Assembly (NCBI GenBank): GCA_038148755.1
Contig: JAYQWA010000025.1
Location: forward strand, 1-21,304
Direction of reading: 5' to 3'
Origin: UBA5109 sp038148755
GTDB taxonomy: Bacteria > Pseudomonadota > Gammaproteobacteria > Pseudomonadales > Pseudohongiellaceae
DNA: 21,304 bases
The position numbers and the translations under genes are program-made. The notes beneath the pieces were generated by a model. It was given only the letters and a program-made list of their open reading frames with translations, had not been told where the DNA came from and did not search any database. Below are positions 7,507-14,819 of this stretch, in pieces. Positions within the stretch are counted from its first letter, which is position 1; the number at the start of each line of letters is the position of its first letter.

Positions 7507-8718
7507 ATGCATTCTATCAAGCAGTCTGACAAATTAAAGCATGTCTGTTATGAAATCAGAGGGCCTGCCCTGCAAGCTGCTAAACAGCTGGAAGAAGAAG
7601 GTCACAAAATTACCAAATTAAATATTGGTAATCCGGGGGCGTTTGGCTTTGATGCACCCGATGAAATTCTTCAGGACGTTATTTATAACCTGAGTGAAGC
7701 TCAGCCATATTCTGATTCCAAAGGCTTGTTTTCAGCGCGCAAGGCTATCATGCATGAAACCCAGCGACTCAATATTAAAGGCGTTGAAATTAATGACATC
7801 TATCTTGGTAATGGTGTCAGTGAACTGATTGTCATGTCCATGCAGGCATTACTCAACAATAATGACGAAGTTTTAATACCGGCTCCTGATTACCCTCTAT
7901 GGACTGCAGCAGTCAGTTTGAGTGGCGGCAATCCTGTGCATTATATTTGCGATGAAGGCGCAGACTGGTTTCCGGATATTGACGATATTAAAAGCAAGAT
8001 CACCGAACGCACAAAAGCTTTAGTTGTTATCAACCCTAATAACCCGACAGGGGCTGTATATAGTAAAGAACTATTACAACAGATCGTTGAACTGGCTCGA
8101 GAGCATGAATTGATCCTTTTTGCCGATGAGATATACGACAAAATTTTATATGACGATGCCAGGCACATTCCTCTTGCTTCACTCTGTGATGATTTATTGG
8201 TGCTGAGCTTTAATGGCTTATCTAAAAATTATCGTCTGGCAGGTTTTCGTTCAGGCTGGATGATCATCAGTGGCAACAAATCTGTCGCTACCGATTATCT
8301 CGAAGGCCTGGAAATATTATCCAACATGCGCCTGTGTTCAAACGTCCCTGCACAGCTCGCTATTCAGACTGCGCTAGGTGGCTACCAAAGCATCAATGAA
8401 CTGATCCAGCCAGGAGGGCGGCTACGTGATCAGCGCGATCTGGCTTATCAGATGTTAAACGACATCCCCGGCGTAAGCTGCACACTGCCTAAGGGCGCCA
8501 TTTATATGTTTCCGAAACTGGATTCTAAAAAGTTCAAAATTCAAAGTGATGAAAAATTGATTCTGGAATTTTTGTTGCAGGAAAAGGTATTAATGGTTCA
8601 AGGTAGCGGGTTTAACATAAAAGACCAACAACATTTCCGAATTGTTTTTCTACCTAGAGAAGATGTTTTGGCAGACGCTCTCAAAAAGCTGTCGCATTTC
8701 CTTAGCAAATATTCGTGA
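7507..8718 (+). CDS. alaA: Glutamate-pyruvate (alanine) aminotransferase AlaA
   Basis: AlaA is a PLP-dependent class I/II aminotransferase that makes alanine from pyruvate with glutamate as donor. The 403-aa protein follows E. coli AlaA closely from end to end. Shared stretches include LNIGNPGAFGFDAPDEIL, YLGNGVSELIV, PAPDYPLWTAAVSLSGG and NPNNPTGAVYSKELL (from 176). PLP contacts are DEIY (207-210), and the Schiff-base lysine is Lys240 in FNGLSKNYRLAGFRSGWM. The ATG at 7507 follows GGTGAAACAAAA. It has its own promoter candidate with a perfect -10 box. It converges on pdxB with only 6 bp between stop codons and no recognisable terminator in the gap, so the transcripts probably overlap. Confidence 0.96.
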   Translation: MHSIKQSDKLKHVCYEIRGPALQAAKQLEEEGHKITKLNIGNPGAFGFDAPDEILQDVIYNLSEAQPYSDSKGLFSARKAIMHETQRLNIKGVEINDIYLGNGVSELIVMSMQALLNNNDEVLIPAPDYPLWTAAVSLSGGNPVHYICDEGADWFPDIDDIKSKITERTKALVVINPNNPTGAVYSKELLQQIVELAREHELILFADEIYDKILYDDARHIPLASLCDDLLVLSFNGLSKNYRLAGFRSGWMIISGNKSVATDYLEGLEILSNMRLCSNVPAQLAIQTALGGYQSINELIQPGGRLRDQRDLAYQMLNDIPGVSCTLPKGAIYMFPKLDSKKFKIQSDEKLILEFLLQEKVLMVQGSGFNIKDQQHFRIVFLPREDVLADALKKLSHFLSKYS

Positions 8719-8724
8719 TCCTGC

Positions 8725-9852
8725 TTAATTAAAACCCAATAACCTTAAAGTTTTTTCAGCAGAAGCGGTAAAGGCGGCGTAATCCAAACGATACGACTGA
8801 AACTCTCGACGCAAGGGATAGTGCTTGCGTAAAGCATCAAAACTGACAGATGGATTATTGGCTAATTTCAGCATCTGCAAATAGTCATCTTGTATGGCAT
8901 AGGCCGCCAAAATCACCTGATTGATTTGTTCAAGCTCTGAGCTGCTCGCAGGAACCTCCAGTAGCCTGGTGTTGTTATCCAGCGGATAAGCTTGCACGTT
9001 TTCAAAACCAAAGAACTCCACAAAGGCCTGATAAATTTTCGCACTGCCCTGCTCTTTGCCTTCATAACTGTAACCAGCAATATGGCTGGTCCCCAGATCA
9101 ACATCTCTCAATAAGGGAATAAAAATATCCGGTTCGTTTTCCCAGACATCCAGCACACATTTCCAGGAATGACTTTCATATTCCTGATGCAGGGCTCTAT
9201 TATCAAAAACAGCGCCTCTAGCGCTATTAATCAATATCGCATTTTTACTCAAACTATGAATCACCTGCTTATCAAATAAATGATGTGTTGGAAAAGCACC
9301 TTTAGTAGTTAAGGGCGTGTGTACGCTGATAACATCCTGTTGTTGCACTTCATTGAAGGTTGCAAATCTATCGCTATAAGGATGAGTCGCTGGCAAAAAA
9401 GGGTCATAGATAGAGAAGTTAATTCCGAGTTTGTCTAGATAATCCGCTAACAAACCGCCCACATGACCGGCGCCAACTATGCCAAAAGATAAGCCCCGCC
9501 AGTCAAAATCATACTTTTGGGAAAGAAAAGCCAAGCTGGCAAATACATACTGCACAACTGAATTGGCGTTAGAACCTGGCGCATAAGCAAATTGAATATT
9601 ATTTTTTTGCAAGTAATCAATGTCGACATGATCAATGCCACTGGTAGCACTGGCTATAAATTTGATTGCGGTATTTTCCAGCAACTGCTTATTGATTAGT
9701 GAAACAGATCTCACCAATAAAGCATCTGCATGCTTTATATTTTCCCGGCTAATTGCACGTCCTGAAATTTTTGAAACAGCTGCGATTTTCTCAAAATGCT
9801 CAAGACCGCTGATATTTTCATCAGCAACCACATGAAGCTTTTTATTATGCAT
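8725..9852 (-). CDS. pdxB: Erythronate-4-phosphate dehydrogenase PdxB
   Basis: PdxB oxidises 4-phosphoerythronate in the DXP-dependent pathway to pyridoxal phosphate (vitamin B6). It belongs to the D-isomer 2-hydroxyacid dehydrogenase family. The Rossmann motif GAGHVG is at 127-132, followed by the adenosine-ribose aspartate Asp150. The likely catalytic residues are Arg212 (NSARG), Glu240 (ENEP) and His257 (SHIAGYS), spaced as in E. coli PdxB. The 375-aa length is normal and the C-terminal dimerisation domain is present. It is the last gene of a minus-strand operon, starting 11 bp after tusA. The ribosome-binding site is weak, which suggests translation may depend on tusA. The PLP made here is used by enzymes such as the neighbouring AlaA, although the two are on opposite strands. 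Confidence 0.96.
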   Translation of the reverse strand: MHNKKLHVVADENISGLEHFEKIAAVSKISGRAISRENIKHADALLVRSVSLINKQLLENTAIKFIASATSGIDHVDIDYLQKNNIQFAYAPGSNANSVVQYVFASLAFLSQKYDFDWRGLSFGIVGAGHVGGLLADYLDKLGINFSIYDPFLPATHPYSDRFATFNEVQQQDVISVHTPLTTKGAFPTHHLFDKQVIHSLSKNAILINSARGAVFDNRALHQEYESHSWKCVLDVWENEPDIFIPLLRDVDLGTSHIAGYSYEGKEQGSAKIYQAFVEFFGFENVQAYPLDNNTRLLEVPASSSELEQINQVILAAYAIQDDYLQMLKLANNPSVSFDALRKHYPLRREFQSYRLDYAAFTASAEKTLRLLGFN

Positions 9853-9863
9853 TGCAACAGATA

Positions 9864-10124
9864 TCAGACATCTTCACTGCTGCCTGCTTTAAGTATGACA
9901 AAGAAAAACTCATTATCCTGATTTTTGCTTTCAAGCAGTTCATGACCCAGGAAATGGCAAAACTTGGGAATATCCCGGGTTGTTGAAGGGTCTGTTGCTC
10001 TAACTGTAACTTTTTCACCACTTGCAATTTCTCTGATTTTTTTATGCAACAACATCACAGGCTCCGGGCAAAACAAACCTCTGGCATCAAGTATGTGTGT
10101 TTTATCCTCAGACATCTGACTCAT
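9864..10124 (-). CDS. tusA: Sulfur carrier protein TusA
   Basis: TusA accepts persulfide sulfur from the cysteine desulfurase IscS and passes it on, classically for 2-thiouridine in tRNA wobble positions. The 86-aa protein contains the signature LDARGLFCPEPVMLL, with the sulfur-carrying cysteine at position 19 as in E. coli, and the conserved DPSTTRDIPKFC segment. A second in-frame ATG at codon 4 (MSEDKTH) has a closer GAG-type site, so the first three residues are uncertain. It lies 34 bp after yheU and 11 bp before pdxB. In the same operon as ttcA, it places two tRNA-thiolation functions together. The family also includes YedF/YeeD-like proteins, but the sequence is nearest to TusA. Confidence 0.93.
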   Translation of the reverse strand: MSQMSEDKTHILDARGLFCPEPVMLLHKKIREIASGEKVTVRATDPSTTRDIPKFCHFLGHELLESKNQDNEFFFVILKAGSSEDV

Positions 10125-10158
10125 CTATTTTGTTAGCTTTTACTATGTTTTTTAGACT

Positions 10159-10365
10159 TTATGTTCTTTTTACAATATTACAACTGCTTGTTTCCGCGTC
10201 GTAATCTATATAAGCACTGCCCTGTTCCAGTTGTCTCATCACGTGCCTGACTTTATCTTGCATGCTATAAACTTGCACACCATAGTCCGTACCCTCACGA
10301 CTAACAAACTCTTCAATAAGGTTTTCAAGGGTGTTCTGTTGCAGTTCTTTATATGGAATTTCCAC
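10159..10365 (-). CDS. yheU: YheU family (UPF0270) small protein
   Basis: This 68-aa protein has no established function. It matches the UPF0270/YheU family, notably in IPYKELQQNTLENLIEEFV and SREGTDYG, followed by a QDKVRHVMRQLEQGSAYI segment. Translation begins at GTG (10365), giving MEIPYKEL where E. coli has MLIPWQDL. Only three bases separate it from the ttcA stop codon, so it is almost certainly co-translated with ttcA. No signal peptide or membrane segment is present. Its place between ttcA and tusA hints at a link to tRNA thiolation, but this is inference from position only. Confidence 0.9.
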   Translation of the reverse strand: MEIPYKELQQNTLENLIEEFVSREGTDYGVQVYSMQDKVRHVMRQLEQGSAYIDYDAETSSCNIVKRT

Positions 10366-10368
10366 AAA

Positions 10369-11229
10369 TTAAAAAAGATTAACTGTGTTCAATAGCTTAC
10401 TTTTATCTTGTTTACTATTTGCCGACTTTTGTCGCTCTACTTCAAGGTTATTAAAGTCGAACAATGAAGTATCTGCCAGGTGCGAAGGAGCAACATTAGT
10501 GATACTCCTGAAAATTACTTCCAGGCGCCCTGGAAATTTTTTACCCCAACTGTTCAGCATCTTTTTAATTTCCTGACGCTGTAAATTCTCTTGATTTCCA
10601 CATAGGGTACACGGAATGATCGGGAATTTTTTCAGGTCAGCAAACTCTGCAATTTCCTCTTCTTTGCAGTATGCCAAAGGTCTTATAACAATATGTTTTT
10701 TGTCATCACTCAATAATTTCGGCGGCATCGCTTTTAACTTGCCACCGAAAAACATATTTAGAAAAAGGGTTTCCATGATGTCATGGCGATGATGGCCCAG
10801 GGCTATTTTACTGGCGCCAATTTTCTCTGCATATGAATATAAGTTCCCTCTGCGCAGACGTGAACATAGCCCACAGTAACTTTTACCTTCAGCCGTTTTA
10901 TCAACCACTACAGAATAAGTATCTTGTTCGATTATGTGGTAATCAACTTCTATCGACTCCAGATATTCAGGCAGTACATGCTCAGGAAAACCCGGTTGCT
11001 TCTGGTCAAGATTAACGGCATGTATGGAGAAGTTAATTGGTGCATGCTTTTGCAGATTTAAAAGAATATCCAGCATGACATAGGAATCTTTGCCACCCGA
11101 TAAACAAACCATAACCAGATCGCCTTCTTCAATCATATTGAAATCAGCAATGGCTCTCCCACACTCTCTGCGCAGGTTTTTCTGCAGACGATTTAGACGC
11201 AAATGACTTTTTCTGACAGTATTGCTCAC
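10369..11229 (-). CDS. ttcA: tRNA 2-thiocytidine(32) synthetase TtcA
   Basis: TtcA is an ATP-using, iron-sulfur enzyme that thiolates cytidine 32 of certain tRNAs. The PP-loop SGGKDS and the cluster-binding cysteines are visible: CGLC near residues 119-122 and PCTLC with Cys207, counted from the start chosen here. I chose a GTG start at 11229 because GATGAG precedes it and because the motifs then fall at nearly the E. coli positions (SGGKDS at 44-49 against 47-52). The product is 286 aa. An ATG at 11301 would add 24 residues with no counterpart in E. coli TtcA and would overlap the start region of the divergent deacetylase gene. One oddity is GHHRHD where E. coli has GHHRDD. The C-terminal tail is shorter than in E. 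coli (311 aa). It heads the operon ttcA-yheU-tusA-pdxB. Confidence 0.95.
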   Translation of the reverse strand: MSNTVRKSHLRLNRLQKNLRRECGRAIADFNMIEEGDLVMVCLSGGKDSYVMLDILLNLQKHAPINFSIHAVNLDQKQPGFPEHVLPEYLESIEVDYHIIEQDTYSVVVDKTAEGKSYCGLCSRLRRGNLYSYAEKIGASKIALGHHRHDIMETLFLNMFFGGKLKAMPPKLLSDDKKHIVIRPLAYCKEEEIAEFADLKKFPIIPCTLCGNQENLQRQEIKKMLNSWGKKFPGRLEVIFRSITNVAPSHLADTSLFDFNNLEVERQKSANSKQDKSKLLNTVNLF

Positions 11230-11329
11230 ATTAATCTCATCAGTAAATCTAGGTAAAACTTCAAGTGCGACAGTATAATTCTCATTTCTGAGCAATGCCA
11301 TGACAGAAAATAGGCAAAAGAGTCAAACT

Positions 11330-12424
11330 ATGGATAATTTAAAAATAAATCAATTTGGCGCAGGACTTTCGCATTTTATTTGCCTGATTACATTACTCAG
11401 CTCCTGCTATGGCCACGCTGCCAGTGCTCAAGGCAGCCCTGAAAACAAGTCACAGGCCGTGATCCTGCAATATCACCATGTTTCTACTGATATGCCGCCT
11501 ATTACCAGTATTTCACCGGGTGATTTCCAACGCCATATGGACTATCTATCTGAAAATAACTTCACAATTCTCCCTCTTGAGCAAATCCTGAACAGCCTGC
11601 AAAATGGTGAGCAGCTCCCCGAATATACTGCCGCCATTACCTTTGATGATGGATACCTCTCCGTTTATACCGAAGCCTTTCCTGTGCTGAAAGCAAAAAA
11701 CTGGCCTTTTACCATCTTTGTGACGACGGGTTTGTTGGAATCGAATGAGCAGTTGTATTCCAGTTGGCGTCAAATCCGGGAAATGGCCGAAGCCGGCGCG
11801 ACTATAGCCAACCATACTGTCAGCCACCCTTATTTTCTGGAGAGGAAATCAGGGATATCAGAATCTGAATGGCTAAAAAGTATCAGCGATGAAATAACAC
11901 TTGCTGAAGATAAAATCCTGCAGGAAACAGGACAGAGTCATCGCTTACTGGCCTATCCCTATGGAGAATACGAGCCCAGAATTCAGGCTTTGGTTGAACA
12001 ACTTGGCTATATTGGAATCGCCCAGCATTCAGGACCAATTAATGCTGATTCAGACTTTACTGCATTACCCCGATTTCCGTTTTCCGGTATCTATGTCTCA
12101 ATGAATACTTTCCCCAATAAAGTAAAAAGCCTTGCTTTTACGCTTGATAATATCAGTCCGGCTTCGCCAGTAACTGCTGAGCAAAGTCCTTCTGCTGAAT
12201 TAGACTTTGGTGGGGAGATCCCGCGCATAAATCAGCTGAGCTGTTTTAACAATAATGATGTGATTGATGTAGAAATTTTAAATGCAGAGGAAATGCGCTT
12301 TCAGATTACCACCCATATCCAAAACCGTAGCCGACGCTTTCGCTATAACTGCACTGCCCCTGGTGACGATGGCAGGTATTACTGGTATTCAACTCCCTGG
12401 GTTAATCCGGCCATACCTGAATAG
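11330..12424 (+). CDS. Exported polysaccharide deacetylase (NodB domain)
   Basis: This is a metal-dependent deacetylase of carbohydrate esterase family 4, acting outside the cytoplasmic membrane. On the 364-aa product counted from ATG 11330, the motifs are QYHHVS (about 47-52), TFDDGY at 104-109 (catalytic base and metal aspartates), the metal ligands His162 and His166 in NHTVSH, and AYPYGEY at 208-214. The N-terminus carries a hydrophobic export signal. It includes LSSC, which fits a lipobox, so the protein may be lipid-anchored, as PgaB of E. coli is; a cleavable signal ending at ASA is the alternative. A C-terminal region of about 80 residues with two cysteines is unassigned. ATG 11300 would add ten residues but overlaps the ttcA start region. 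PgaB/IcaB-like action on poly-N-acetylglucosamine is plausible, but no pga genes are nearby. Confidence 0.85.
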   Translation: MDNLKINQFGAGLSHFICLITLLSSCYGHAASAQGSPENKSQAVILQYHHVSTDMPPITSISPGDFQRHMDYLSENNFTILPLEQILNSLQNGEQLPEYTAAITFDDGYLSVYTEAFPVLKAKNWPFTIFVTTGLLESNEQLYSSWRQIREMAEAGATIANHTVSHPYFLERKSGISESEWLKSISDEITLAEDKILQETGQSHRLLAYPYGEYEPRIQALVEQLGYIGIAQHSGPINADSDFTALPRFPFSGIYVSMNTFPNKVKSLAFTLDNISPASPVTAEQSPSAELDFGGEIPRINQLSCFNNNDVIDVEILNAEEMRFQITTHIQNRSRRFRYNCTAPGDDGRYYWYSTPWVNPAIPE

Positions 12425-12433
12425 CTATAACGA

Positions 12434-13267
12434 TTATGCATCATTGTTAGTACGGTCAAATTCCAGCAAATTATTTGAATAAATCATTGATTGCAGTTCA
12501 AAAATATAGTCATCACCCCGTGAAGAGTAAGTATCCAGCCCTTCAGAAAGGCTAATGCCATCTATGCTTCGTCCACCCTGCCTTACCTGTTGTCTGATAT
12601 CCCGTAATTTCTGGTAGTTAGGAAAAGTATTCAAATTCATAATATAGGCCTTTACCGATTCAAAGACACTATCGAAACTTTTTACTTCATGATTTGCTCC
12701 TGCAATACGTCTTGCCGGCACAATGCCGCAGCCTTCGGTATAGCACCATTGCCCATAAAAGTTATTTCCTTCTACAGCAAAACGTGAAGTCCCCCAGGCT
12801 GACTCATTTGCTGCCTGAGCCAAAGCCAAAGAACTCGGGATAATATCCACCCTGCGAAGCAAACGGTTAACCAGATTGGCAGTATTTAATACTTCATTCT
12901 CCAGCTCATACTCTACTCGTAAACCCGATAAATAATTCATTTCATTTCGGGTAAGCGTTGAACCGTTATTTATTTTTTCCCTAAATGTGATCAGGCGCTG
13001 GCGCTGCGCCAGAATCTGCTGGTTTACTGAATCAATATAAGGACTGAGAAATTCAAAAAAACTGGCTTTTTTTTCTGTAACATCCTGTATTGCAGCAAAA
13101 TCAGGAATGCTTTGTGGCAGTTCCGGTGCCTCTATGACGATTTCAGTTAAAACGGGTTCGGGTAAGTCAATACGTTCTGGCCGAAAAACGATTGCAGCGA
13201 CAAACAGAAATAAGAGAATGACAAGATAACTTAACTGGGGACGATTACTTTCTGATGCTGTTCTCAT
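12434..13267 (-). CDS. Membrane-anchored glucosaminidase-like protein (Bax family)
   Basis: This is a predicted peptidoglycan-cleaving enzyme of the glucosaminidase/FlgJ-like fold, similar to E. coli Bax. From ATG 13267 it is 277 aa: a single N-terminal membrane anchor (about 12-30), a periplasmic linker of about 100 residues, then the catalytic domain. Its signature ALAQAANESAWGTSRFA includes the probable catalytic Glu, followed by NNFYGQWCYTEGCG (a cysteine pair likely disulfide-bonded) and SVKAYIMNLNT. The reading frame stays open to an ATG at 13345, which would add 26 mostly basic residues before the anchor; I prefer 13267, where AGGA lies about ten bases upstream, but cannot exclude the longer form. 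It converges on the deacetylase gene with 9 bp between them, so two envelope-polysaccharide enzymes sit tail to tail. Confidence 0.83.
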   Translation of the reverse strand: MRTASESNRPQLSYLVILLFLFVAAIVFRPERIDLPEPVLTEIVIEAPELPQSIPDFAAIQDVTEKKASFFEFLSPYIDSVNQQILAQRQRLITFREKINNGSTLTRNEMNYLSGLRVEYELENEVLNTANLVNRLLRRVDIIPSSLALAQAANESAWGTSRFAVEGNNFYGQWCYTEGCGIVPARRIAGANHEVKSFDSVFESVKAYIMNLNTFPNYQKLRDIRQQVRQGGRSIDGISLSEGLDTYSSRGDDYIFELQSMIYSNNLLEFDRTNNDA

Positions 13268-13476
13268 CTTATTGTTGTCCTTTATTCCTCTTACCTTTCT
13301 TCTTAGCCTTCCTCTTTGCCTGACCTTGCCAGGTCGGGCTGTCATCGGAATTGCGCCTAGAACTTCGTATAATTCGCCAATATAAGTCTGGCAAATCTTA
13401 CCATAATTGCATCCCTACACAAGCTTATTTTAATTATAAATTACTTTAATACATTACCTTAATATATTGTATTATA

Positions 13477-13782
13477 TTAGTTTTTACCCTTACAATTTGG
13501 CGATTTCTGAATTTCCTTATCTCCAGCTTTCCACTCTGCGGGGCTATAGAGATGCAAAGCCAAAGCATGCACCGGCCCTGCCAGCTCTTGCTTCAACAAC
13601 TTGTAAACAGCCTGATGTCTTTGCACCTTTTTTAAGCCTGTAAAAGCCTGACTGACCAGTAGCAAATTAAAATGTGAATCGGTTGCTGGACCTGCATGCA
13701 TATGACTTTCATTTAAGAGTTCAAGATGCATTGGTTCAAAGGCATCGGATAGTTTTAATTTTATCTGCTCTTCTAAAGTCAT
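13477..13782 (-). CDS. bolA: BolA family protein
   Basis: BolA proteins have a KH-like class II fold; they pair with monothiol glutaredoxins around a [2Fe-2S] cluster and, in E. coli BolA, influence cell shape and gene expression. The 101-aa sequence aligns with E. coli BolA along its length: LNESHMHAGPATDSHFNLLLVSQAF, the conserved RHQAVYKLL helix and VHALALHLYSPAEW, which carries the cluster-ligand histidine. The C-terminal SPNCKGKN resembles the SPPCRG ending of BolA rather than the shorter IbaG. The start has a good ribosome-binding site (AGAGGTAGGCAATG). About 210 bp of A/T-rich DNA separate it from the Bax-like gene; I see no gene there. Confidence 0.92.
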   Translation of the reverse strand: MTLEEQIKLKLSDAFEPMHLELLNESHMHAGPATDSHFNLLLVSQAFTGLKKVQRHQAVYKLLKQELAGPVHALALHLYSPAEWKAGDKEIQKSPNCKGKN

Positions 13783-13852
13783 TGCCTACCTCTAAGTTCC
13801 AGTCATTCTATTGAGTTAATTATGTCCACACTACTTACATAGCACTTCTGCA

Positions 13853-13882
13853 CTACAATAATTTTACAATAGCTCTACAATA
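13853..13882 (+). repeat. Three direct repeats at 11-bp period upstream of rbgA
   Basis: CTACAATA (13853-13860), TTACAATA (13864-13871) and CTACAATA (13875-13882) are spaced exactly 11 bp apart, ending 28 bp before the rbgA ATG. Each contains TACAAT, a 5/6 match to a -10 box, but no good -35 element stands before any of them. The one-turn period would put three identical sites on the same DNA face, as expected for cooperative protein binding. Confidence 0.5.
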
Positions 13883-13910
13883 GCCCAACTTTTAATTATT
13901 GAGAATATAT

Positions 13911-14735
13911 ATGACTATTGGCTGGTATCCGGGCCATATGAACAAGGCCCGGAAAGATATCACTAAATTACTCCAGCAAATTGACCTGGTGGTTGAGCTG
14001 GTAGACGCTCGCCTCCCATATTCCAGTGAAAACCCCTTATTAAATGCGCTGATAGCCAACATTACCCATCTGAAAGTACTCAATAAGTCTGATCTGGCTG
14101 ACCCCGTGGTTACCGGATTATGGCTTGAATATTATAAGCATAGAAATATTACAGCCTATGCACTCGATAAAACCCAAAAAGAAAGCATTAAAAAATTAAT
14201 GAAAACTGCCCGTAAACTTTCAGATAAAAAAAGCGATCAGGTATTGCGTATTATGGTTGTCGGCATCCCAAATGTCGGCAAATCCACTTTTTTAAATATC
14301 CTGCTGGATAAAAAAGTTGCTAAAGTCGGCAATGAGCCTGCTATCACCAAAGCGGCTAGCGAAATCAGCTTGAATGATTCAATCAAACTCATTGATACGC
14401 CAGGAGTTTTATGGCCCAAAATTGAAGATCAGGACTCCGCTTATCGTCTAGCAGTTACCGGCGCCATCAAAAATACAGCCATTGAATTTGAAGACATCGC
14501 ACTGTTTGCCGTCGAATTTCTCAGCAAGGCTTATCCCGAAAGTTTAATTCGGCGCTATCAGCTTGATGATGTTCAACAGGAGGCAAGCCGCCTGCTTGAA
14601 GCGATAGCCAGACAACGCGGCTGTCTGCGAAAAAGTGGTGTTGACTTTCATAAAGCCAGCGAAGTTTTGCTTAATGACATTCGCAGTGGAGCGCTTGGTA
14701 AAATAAGTCTGGAAAAACCTGAACCAGCACTTTAA
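13911..14735 (+). CDS. rbgA: Circularly permuted ribosome-biogenesis GTPase RbgA/YlqF
   Basis: RbgA/YlqF is a GTPase of the YawG/YlqF group that acts in late assembly of the 50S ribosomal subunit. The G motifs come in permuted order: G4 NKSD at 58-61, then G1 GIPNVGKS at 118-125, the G2 region NEPAITKA near 141-148, and G3 DTPG at 162-165. The opening MTIGWYPGHMNKARKDI is characteristic. The 274-aa length is normal. The ATG at 13911 has a GAG site seven bases upstream; a TTG four codons earlier is open but unlikely. The G2 segment reads PAITK where relatives usually have PGVTK. It is followed 84 bp downstream by the M16C protease on the same strand. Confidence 0.92.
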   Translation: MTIGWYPGHMNKARKDITKLLQQIDLVVELVDARLPYSSENPLLNALIANITHLKVLNKSDLADPVVTGLWLEYYKHRNITAYALDKTQKESIKKLMKTARKLSDKKSDQVLRIMVVGIPNVGKSTFLNILLDKKVAKVGNEPAITKAASEISLNDSIKLIDTPGVLWPKIEDQDSAYRLAVTGAIKNTAIEFEDIALFAVEFLSKAYPESLIRRYQLDDVQQEASRLLEAIARQRGCLRKSGVDFHKASEVLLNDIRSGALGKISLEKPEPAL

Positions 14736-14779
14736 GCCTCATCCTGAAGAGACAATTTCCTGATCTTTAATAATGAATA

Positions 14780-14793
14780 CGCTAGAATTAGCG
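14780..14793 (+). promoter_or_regulatory. Palindrome containing a -10-like box before the M16C protease
   Basis: CGCTAGAATTAGCG is a perfect hairpin of 5-bp arms around GAAT, 26 bp before the protease ATG. It contains TAGAAT, a 5/6 match to a -10 box. The -35 position (CTGATC at 17 bp) is poor. A second tight inverted repeat, CTTTC-GA-GAAAG (14803-14814), overlaps the probable ribosome-binding site. Whether these form a promoter with an operator or are chance is unclear. Confidence 0.3.
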
Positions 14794-14819
14794 CTTCGTA
14801 AACTTTCGAGAAAGCATTA

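Noticed and set aside
8719..8760. Bidirectional terminator between alaA and pdxB
   Set aside because: A short T-run exists inside the end of pdxB, but no stable stem precedes it on either strand.
13899..13910. TTG start adding four codons to rbgA
   Set aside because: The ATG at 13911 gives the standard MTIGWYPGHM opening and has a GAG site seven bases upstream.
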